This document shows positions 10,590 through 19,500 of a stretch of DNA of 27,540 bases, one piece after another. Every line of letters begins with the position of its first letter. The first letter of the stretch is position 1. The position numbers were made by a program, and so were the translations under genes. Source of the stretch: Priapulus caudatus (lineage: Eukaryota > Priapulida > Priapulimorpha > Priapulimorphida > Priapulidae); assembly GCF_000485595.1 (NCBI RefSeq), contig NW_014577485.1, positions 1 through 27,540 on the forward strand, written 5' to 3'. The notes under the pieces are model-generated. The model had not been told where the DNA came from and made no database searches. It saw nothing but the letters and a program-made list of their open reading frames with translations.

Positions 10590-13500
10590 ACGTGTGCCTG
10601 TGTGCATATTTACAATCATTTGCCTATCAGGGGAGCTTATAGTATGACAGACTAGGAAAATCTCATCACTGTGTTCAAGCCTGGCAGTGGTGTGTCGACC
10701 AAAGGTAAAACCCTAAATATGTGAAACCCGTGTCACGTGTGGAGAATTAGAATACAAATAATAAACCATGAACAAGGGAATTCTATCAATGGAACATCCA
10801 CAATAAGGGCTGGATTATTACATGTACACTATATTTGCAGGGTGACCAGGTGAACAAGTGTGTGTTCATCATCTTCTACCAAGGTGAACAGCTGAAGTCC
10901 AGAGTGAAGAAGATCTGTGAAGGGTGTGTATCCATCAGTGTACCAGTGATCGTTGTTGTGGTTGTCAGTGTTCTCGTGTTTGTTCTTCTCTTCCATATGC
11001 AAGATTGTTGGGGTATCCGGGAATTACTGTAGATAATCTATATTTGTTCTATTCTAGATTCCGAGCTACGCTGTACCCATGCCCTGAAACACCAGCCGAA
11101 CGCAGAGAGATGGCCATTGGAGTCATGACTCGCATTGAGGACTTACAGACTGTAAGCTGTCATTCTCTGGTCCACGTTGTGTTTTTCATGCCCTATATAA
11201 CTAATACATGATAATACTAAGTACTAACTACTTGGGTAAATTGTATGGCTGTATGTTACAAATATCCATGGAATCAGAATTATGTGTCATAAATTTGCTA
11301 ACAGATGAGTTTTTCGTGAGAAATCCAATAATTTTTCCACCCGGATTTTAAAAGGCTATAGTTTAAACGTGTTAAGTGTTACACTGTTACTATAGAGAGA
11401 AATTAAATGTTTGCCAGGACCAATAGTTTATGATAAAAAATACTAGGTAATACAGTGCCTGAAATGGATGGTCACCCACTCGCCACAGGCAACCAATGTC
11501 TAGCTCGGGCGACCGAAAATTGCACAAGTCAAGTAGTCACTGGCCCCCCCAAAAAAGTTTTGGGCGACTGCCAATATTTCAACACATAAACAATTTTACT
11601 GATATGTTTGAGTTGTTCTTTGTTTATTAACTAATCATAATCCTAAACCGGAGTCCACGGTAGGATACAATCAGACCAAACTCACACATTTTCATTCCGA
11701 CCGAGCTTGCTGACAGCGGGGTAGACTGGTAGTCTTCGACTCTCCCACTAGACTGGTAACACTGCAAACGTACATGTCTAGACGCGTTGTCTGATAGCTT
11801 GATACAATGTATAACATCACATTTATGTACATGTATGGTTGAACTGAGCCCACCCTGATCGGCCAGGCATGCTAATTAAATACGCTTATGCTATGCCTGC
11901 TGACCGTATAACGCTAGTGTGGCATAGTAATGTTTACATCATGCTAGCAGTGAGACAGGTGAGAATCAGGGTGCCTGAGCTCGCTCAGATCGCGCGCACG
12001 GGCTCAGATGCGCTGCCGTATATAAAATTTGGGCCTCCAACAATCCATTTGGACCAGTGACTCAAAAGATTTACTCGGCCCCAAAGAAATTTTTTTGGGC
12101 CAGCCTATGGGCCCCCATTTCAGGCACTGGTAATAGACAGGTTTTCTTCTGAGGGAAAATTAGACAAAGGAGACAATGGCCAGTTTGGGGGGAAAACACG
12201 CATGCTGGATTCAAAGGAAATAACGGAAAAGTGTAGACCCCACGTCACATGACTCAATAAACGCACATGGCAATCTAAATGTGCCAGAAGCACATGGTGA
12301 TCTATTTATTTTTGGGCTGACACTATTTTGACAACAGCGGGTAAATACAGGAACGATTTTCACAACGGTGATGTTAAATTTGACAACGGCGGTGCGCCAC
12401 TTTGCCCCCCATGTATAAGAAACTCTGATAGAAAGTATGCATATATGCATGTGCGAAAGCATTTTTCTCGGAGAGTGTTCTCTATCTGGTGCTGGGGCAG
12501 AAGCAGGACCATCATGGTTTGCTCATAGGTTATGTTGACATTTCGTCATCGGCAAACTTGGTTAATGACATTGGTTCTATGGGATTTAGGTGTTGGGCCA
12601 GACACAGGACCATCGTCATCGCGTGCTGGTCGCTGCCGCCAAGAACATCAAGGTGTGGTTCATCAAGGTTCAGAAGATCAAGGCCATCTACCACACGCTG
12701 AATCTATTCAACCTGGATGTGACTCAGAAATGTCTGATCGCCGAGTGCTGGTGTCCCGTCGAGGAGCTAGAGAAGATTCAGTTGGCCCTGCGTCGGGGAA
12801 CAGTAAGCCTTTACCTTGTTGGGCATTCGGCTACCCTAAATTGATGGTCTCCTAACTCTACCAACCCATGCAGTGTGATAAATGTGTGAAATTGTTGTTT
12901 GTAGAGGTGTTTTAGTCGCAGAATGGTGGGGCTACATCAAATATTTTGTTTTTTAATAACTTGGTCAATTTATCAGCGTAATGCAGTGTATATAAAATGT
13001 ATACTATTAGTTTTGTAAGAATAGATTTCTACACACATTTGTTGGTGTGTGCGTGCGTGTGTACGTGTATGCGTGCGTGTGTACATTCAAGTTTGCGTGC
13101 GTGTACCAAATGGCAAAAGATGCACTTAGACCCGAAATAATTATTTAGGTTACTCCAAGTAAGTCAGTAGGGCTCAAGCTAGTCTGGGCTGTGCTACTGC
13201 TAGCTGTGCTGCTCCCATTCTACACAATTACTGCTGCAAATCTCCTCAGTAAATTTCTTAAATTTAGGCTGGTTTACCACATTCACCTATCTGTTTTTCT
13301 CTCAGACTCTCACATTGAGTGGATTAATATATTAGTCTGTTCATGTAAACAGAATGTTGACTTTTTGTTTCTTGTGTTAGACTGATTCTACATGATCTTC
13401 CTCAACAGAATATTTGTGACTTTCGGCCATGGTCTCTTATTGTCCTTGCTCTGATTTCATATTGACTGAATCTGCAAAATAACTGACTTTTTATTAAATT

Positions 13501-16500
13501 TTAGGAGCGGAGCGGATCAAATGCACCATGCATTTTAAACCAGATGACGACGAATGAAAGCCCGCCAACCTACAATCACACAAACAAGTTCACGGTAGCA
13601 TTCCAAACCCTGGTTGACTCGTACGGTGTTGCTAGCTACAGGGAGGTCAATCCAGGTACGCCCCTTCCATGTGTATAACACAGCTAGAATTTGATTTGTT
13701 GTGGCGAGGCGTGTATTGTCTTTTTAGTCTGACATTTTAGGGTACGATGACAAATTGGAGATGCACCTAAGCAAACATTCCTTTCAAAGAAGGGTGCACT
13801 GAGGAAACTTTTTTTTATTAACTTGTATCCTTGTTATCTAAGATAAGTAAGATATGGAGAATTATATATAAAATGTTACGTTAATCAGTGGGAAGGACAC
13901 AAGTAGCATGCCAAATAGGGCAGCCAAGGCAAATTATGGGGGTGGATATGGGCGAAGTTCTCGAGGCACCACAGAAATAAGGCCAGAAACTGTGACACTT
14001 GCTGTTGGTAGCGTGGTGAAATCTCAGTCGTGGTATAACAGTAAGCATTGCCTAGATGTTGTGATTATGGCCTCTAAGGCTTTAGCCATGAGTTTTTTTT
14101 AAATCAATCCTAATCTTTATCCACCACGTTTTCAGCTCCATTCACGATCATCTCTTTCCCATTCCTGTTCGCTGTGATGTTTGGAGACACTGGACATGCC
14201 ATGTTGATGCTGGCTTTTGGTGGTTGGATGGTCATCAAGGAAAAATCCTTATTGGCTCAAAAGAGTACAAATGAGGTAAGTTGGAAAACTTTTTTTGTAG
14301 CTGCGAATTGACACAGTTAAAACAATGCGAAGAACATTCTATAATGAGCAAGCAGAGTACAATGCATGGCTTCGATATTAGCTACAATGTTGTAATGGCC
14401 TTCCCAATAGCTAGTATTCTTCAAAATTGAAGTTTGAAGATTGAATTGATTATTAGCTATTCTGTGTCATTTAGTGGTAAAGATGGAAAACCTCTATTGC
14501 AGATCTGGAACACATTTTTTGGTGGTCGTTACATCATCCTGCTAATGGCACTATTCTCCCTCTACACTGGCTTGATATACAACGACTTCTATTCCAAATC
14601 TGTTAACCTGTTCGGTTCAGCTTGGCATTCCAATTATACGTAAGTTACTGCGAAATATTTCTTTATGCATTTTTATTATATTGGTTTGATGGGTGTTTGC
14701 TTCACTTATAATTTCACAAATTTCATGTCGTATATCTCATTCAGTAATCTTTTATACGCACATAGACACGTATATATCCATATTTGTTATATACTTGTAA
14801 AATATACTGCACTGTAATTCGTAATTGGTGCAGAGCACAACACGTGCCATGAAATGTGAATAAGTATTGCCCATGGAAAAGTTAATGTTTACCATCAGTA
14901 GCCCTACGGTGTACAGTAAAATGTTAGAATCACTGCAATCTAGAAAAAATACCATTAAGCACTAGTGTTATTTATATATTAAGGTAACAATTGAGTTGGT
15001 ATTTAATGTGGTTACACCTGGTATCTCTTGAGTGGATTAAAGCCTATGCGAATCCAACTATGCGTATTGACGTCGCACGAGACGCGATTTTCACATAGTT
15101 CCTTTACAAAACCGTGATAAAAATAGGTTTAGGGTATTCAACAACGAAAATTTACCAATTCATATAGTTGACAAATAGCATAGCTACACATTACTAGGTT
15201 TAACATACGTCATTTTATGAGATCACCTAGGCTTTAAGACTAGTATGTTGACTTGTTCTTGCTCTCTTGGCTTGTCACACTTCTCACAGTCAGCCCATGT
15301 AATAGTCATATTTATGTCTGATTTTACTTATAACAAAACAATTATTGTTCGTTTCTGTTCGTTTGTTGTTTTTTTCTCAAAAAATTAATGTTATCTTCGA
15401 CGTCTGGTGTCAGCATTCCGTTGATTTCCCGAGTCCGTAAAACGTGGTGTTTCCCTCACAACCATCCAATAGTTGTGTAATATATAACTGTTTGTATGAG
15501 CATGTGTGATGTCTGACAGTCATACATAGGACACTCTATTGCTGTTTCAGTGAACATGAAATCCATAGCCATAAACAACTGCAGATGTGCCCTAACAGTG
15601 GTCCATGCATTGGACCAGATCATGAGGAAATCCCATCGAATTACAGAGGCTACCCTTACCCATTCGGATTGGATCCTGTATGTTGATAATTTTTTTATGA
15701 GTGCCTAATAAACACTAGGTAAAGTAAATTAAAACGTGTTGAAGCCATGAATGTAATTGATGTATAAAATTGAAGTAACATCTAAACCATGGCTCTGGGC
15801 AGTTTGTTGAAACCACTGTAATAGCGTAACTGGTGAGTAAAAAGAAATTTATTGCAAATTTATTCTCTTCTGTTAAAAACGTTTTAGATGATTTGATAAA
15901 TGTTCCTAATAATTTGTTGTAATAGTTATTATTTTTGTGGTCTTTCAGATATGGATGATCTCAGTTAACACGATAACTTACACAAATTCATTCAAGATGA
16001 AGATGTCAGTTATTATTGGAGTCTGTCAGATGTTGTTTGGAGTCTTTCTGAGCATATTTAATCATAGGTATAACCATTATCAAGGGTTTTCCATGAATTT
16101 GCTTGGGTATAATACATTAATAATAACAAAGTTGATATTCAAATTCATAAGAGATTGACAGTTGCATGTAATAATAGCTGTGACACCAGTTGCAAAAGAA
16201 TTTACTTGCATAGGAGATATTTGCAATGCCTTTGTTGTCTGTGTTGCCCTTCTGGCAAACGCATGTAAAATATTTCCTGCAATAATCTCACCAGATAAAA
16301 AGCCTAGCTTTGGAACACTTGAATGAAGTCCAGATTATTAGAAATTTAATGAAATGTGTATTTCGTGTATTTTATCCATTTTGTTTACTAGTTAATTTTC
16401 ATTAGAAGAGAGGAGCTAGCCTTAACTAGATGTGGATTTTCATAGTTTAATCCACTCCGTTTCCATGGTGACAGGTTTTTCAAGGAGCCGATGAACATAT

Positions 16501-19500
16501 TTGCCAAGTTCATACCTGAGCTGGTGTTCCTGAATGCCATTTTCGGCTACTTGTGCGTTCTGATCATTGCCAAGTGGATATCGTGGGGAGGCGACAATGC
16601 AGCCTGCGCTCCCAGCATCCTGCTTGGCCTCATCAACATGTTCCTTTTCAAGTATGACAGTGAAGAGAACGATTCGTGCGAGAGCATGTTTGCTGGACAG
16701 GTGAGTGCATGAGGCGAGGGACTGATGAGAAAAAGTTGGGTAGCAAAGGGAGAATTTCTAGTCGCGGTGTTACAAGCTATATGGTAGGAATAGTAATCGC
16801 AGACTTCTTGGTGATGCCCCATGTAATGATCAGTCGGGGGGGGGGGATATCTTAATATTCTTGAATTGGTTTGCAACTCAAAACTAGGGAATTCTACAAT
16901 GACATTGTTTTTGTGATGGCAATGTTTGACCACACAACTGTTTTTCTAAGGTAGCATTTGTCCGTCCGTCTGTCCGCCACGTGACTTAACCAAAAGTACT
17001 GGACCGGTTTCAACCATATTTAGTACACATCACCAGTACCCAATGTAGTTGTCCACATGCGATGAATTTTTTTGTCCGACATTTCCGGAAAGATTTATGG
17101 CCGTTTTCCGTAAATAAACCCATTTGGTTATATATGACATGCCAACGCCATCTAGTGGATGATTTCTAAAGCTGGGTTTACACGGACGATTTTATGCAGT
17201 CAAGTTGGCGTTTTCCTTCTTTCTACCAACCTCTCTATGTATGTTCAAAGCTCTTACGTTATCGACCGCGAGGCGGCAAACGGTTCAACATTTGACCTGT
17301 AGCATGCGCGCGGGTCGACGCGGATACGTATTTTACATGCCGCCAGCGTGGCACCTAAAGCAAAAACGTGCTCTCCCCCTAGGGTGGACACACCACTGAC
17401 TGCTGTTCTCTGATTGGCCACTTGGCTAAAAAACGTCCAACTCGCCTGCTCCGAGTCGGTGAATTAGAACATGTTCTAATATCCTAACTCGATGCTATCG
17501 ATCGGTCGGACGCGCGACTTTTGCGTTTACACTGGCGATTTCAGTTGCCAAATTGCCAAGTTCGTACAAATTCTACAATACACATAGAGGCACCATAACA
17601 GCTCGAAGCCGGGGGGGTATTATTAGTCCCTCTCTGGGACAATCATTCTAGTTATAAAAATTTTTCGACATATAATTATACAACAGTGCTGTTAAGGTGA
17701 CTGGAAACAGTCATCGTGATGTGACGCTAACCTGTCTTTTTCATTGCAGCAAGGACTTCAGGTTGTGCTGGTGTTGGTTGCAGTTATCAGTGCCATCTGC
17801 CTGCTTCTACTCAAGCCCCTACTGATGCTCTACAGACACAGGCTGAAGCACCCTCAGGTGTGAGGTGTTGCTTCTTTAGTGTTGACAGTCACTTTGTGTT
17901 GCATTTTATCTTTCTATCGTGATTTTTCGTTTTACGTTTGGGTTCCTGATTCATGTGTCTCGCTCGCAGCTATGTAACCTAGTGGTTATTTCATGCTTGC
18001 GTTGCTGTCTGTAGTTGTCTCAGTTCATGTGGCGGGGATGCGTTGGAACACTTATTTTGCTGTCAGTTATAGTTGTAGGCACGTTTATCCTGAGGAAAGA
18101 TGGGTACGTTACCCTGTACTCGTTGTGGTGTCATCGTGGAGTGGCTTCCCCTAACAAATTTAGAATTTGAATTGTAGCACCAGCACACCTTTTAAGAGCA
18201 ACTTATAGGAATATATGAATTTATTAATGTATCATTAGTAATTTATTTAATGAAAAATAATCAAAAATTAGTGTATTATTAATTAATAATAGAAACGTTG
18301 GTTTGTAAATGCATGCGAGTAATGTAACTATATCCTGATAAAATCTCGGACCCATTTATCATATCTTGTTTGGTCTGTTTATCATGGTGTTATGGCTTCT
18401 TTCATTGTAAATGACCCCACTGAAAGTGGTTGGCGTCTGTGTATTGAGGGTCAGGTCAGTGAAGGCATTAATCTATGCCAGTTAGGTGGGACCTATAATT
18501 TTCAGTGATTTCAAGCATTTACGTAACGAAAAGTCGTAGATTAAGAGTACTCCTCTATATCTTACTGTGTACTGAACTAATATTTTTAAGCCAGGCTTGC
18601 ATAAAGATATCTATGTTGCATCTAGATGTGTAATTTTCTCTCGGTCTGTGTGCAGGTTGCACGGTTGGACGCTGGCGGACATTCAGACCCCTACGGTGAG
18701 GACCATGCTGATGGGGTCGAACACCACGATACACAGCCGCTGCCTTCTGCTGGCGGCGCCAGTAACGAAGAGGAGGAGGTCAGATTTTGTTCTTGTGCTG
18801 ACGTTCGCGCGTAATTTCGCAATACATAACTAGTTGTGTTTGTATGGGGTACAGCATAATTGATTATATTCGTTCTGGAATGTGATGAGTTAGTTGAAAG
18901 TTTTGAGTTCGTGCTAGAGGAAGTCGGAGATTAGGTGATATTAGTTCCAATGATAATGTCGTCTGTGCAGGAACATAGGATCTTTTACCAGTAGGGTCTG
19001 TAACGACTGAAGTGACTGCTGTTGTAGTAGGATACCAGGTTGTAATATGATAAGCTATAAATGGTATCTTTGCATGTGTGTCCTATGTTAGTAGCTTATG
19101 AACTAAAACACCAGTGTCTATTGATCATTAACTGATGGACTACATATTTATGATGGTAATTGTTTTTTGTTTTTTTATGCTTTAGTTTGACTTCGGAGAG
19201 TTGTTTGTGCATCAGTGCATCCACACTATTGAGTTCTGCCTGGGATGTGTGTCCCACACTGCATCCTACCTTCGACTCTGGGCCCTCAGTCTGGCCCACG
19301 GACGTAAGTTCACGAGCACAGCATTCGCAGTCATGTCGATTATTCTGAAATTATCGTGAGAAAGTAATGAATCTTTTTTGCATTTCGTTCATACTCACTT
19401 CTTTCTGCGTGATATTCCAGAACTGTCTGAGGTACTGTGGTCGATGGTTCTGCGCAATGGCTTCGCAATAAACGGCATGGTGGGCAGCATCGTTCTGTTT

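Noticed and set aside
10218-10655. 145-codon open stretch
   Set aside because: It simply reads through exon 6 and on into intron 6 and its GTGC repeat. The exon boundaries at 10256 and 10382 are fixed by homology.
16547-16933. 128-codon minus-strand open stretch
   Set aside because: Mostly antisense to the well-supported exon 15; no known protein motif.
16976-16986. CACGTGAC, resembling a lysosomal CLEAR/TFEB site
   Set aside because: It is deep in intron 15 inside repeat-like sequence. Similar CACGTG cores occur by chance elsewhere (1758, 8352, 10733), and none was found near the gene 2 start.
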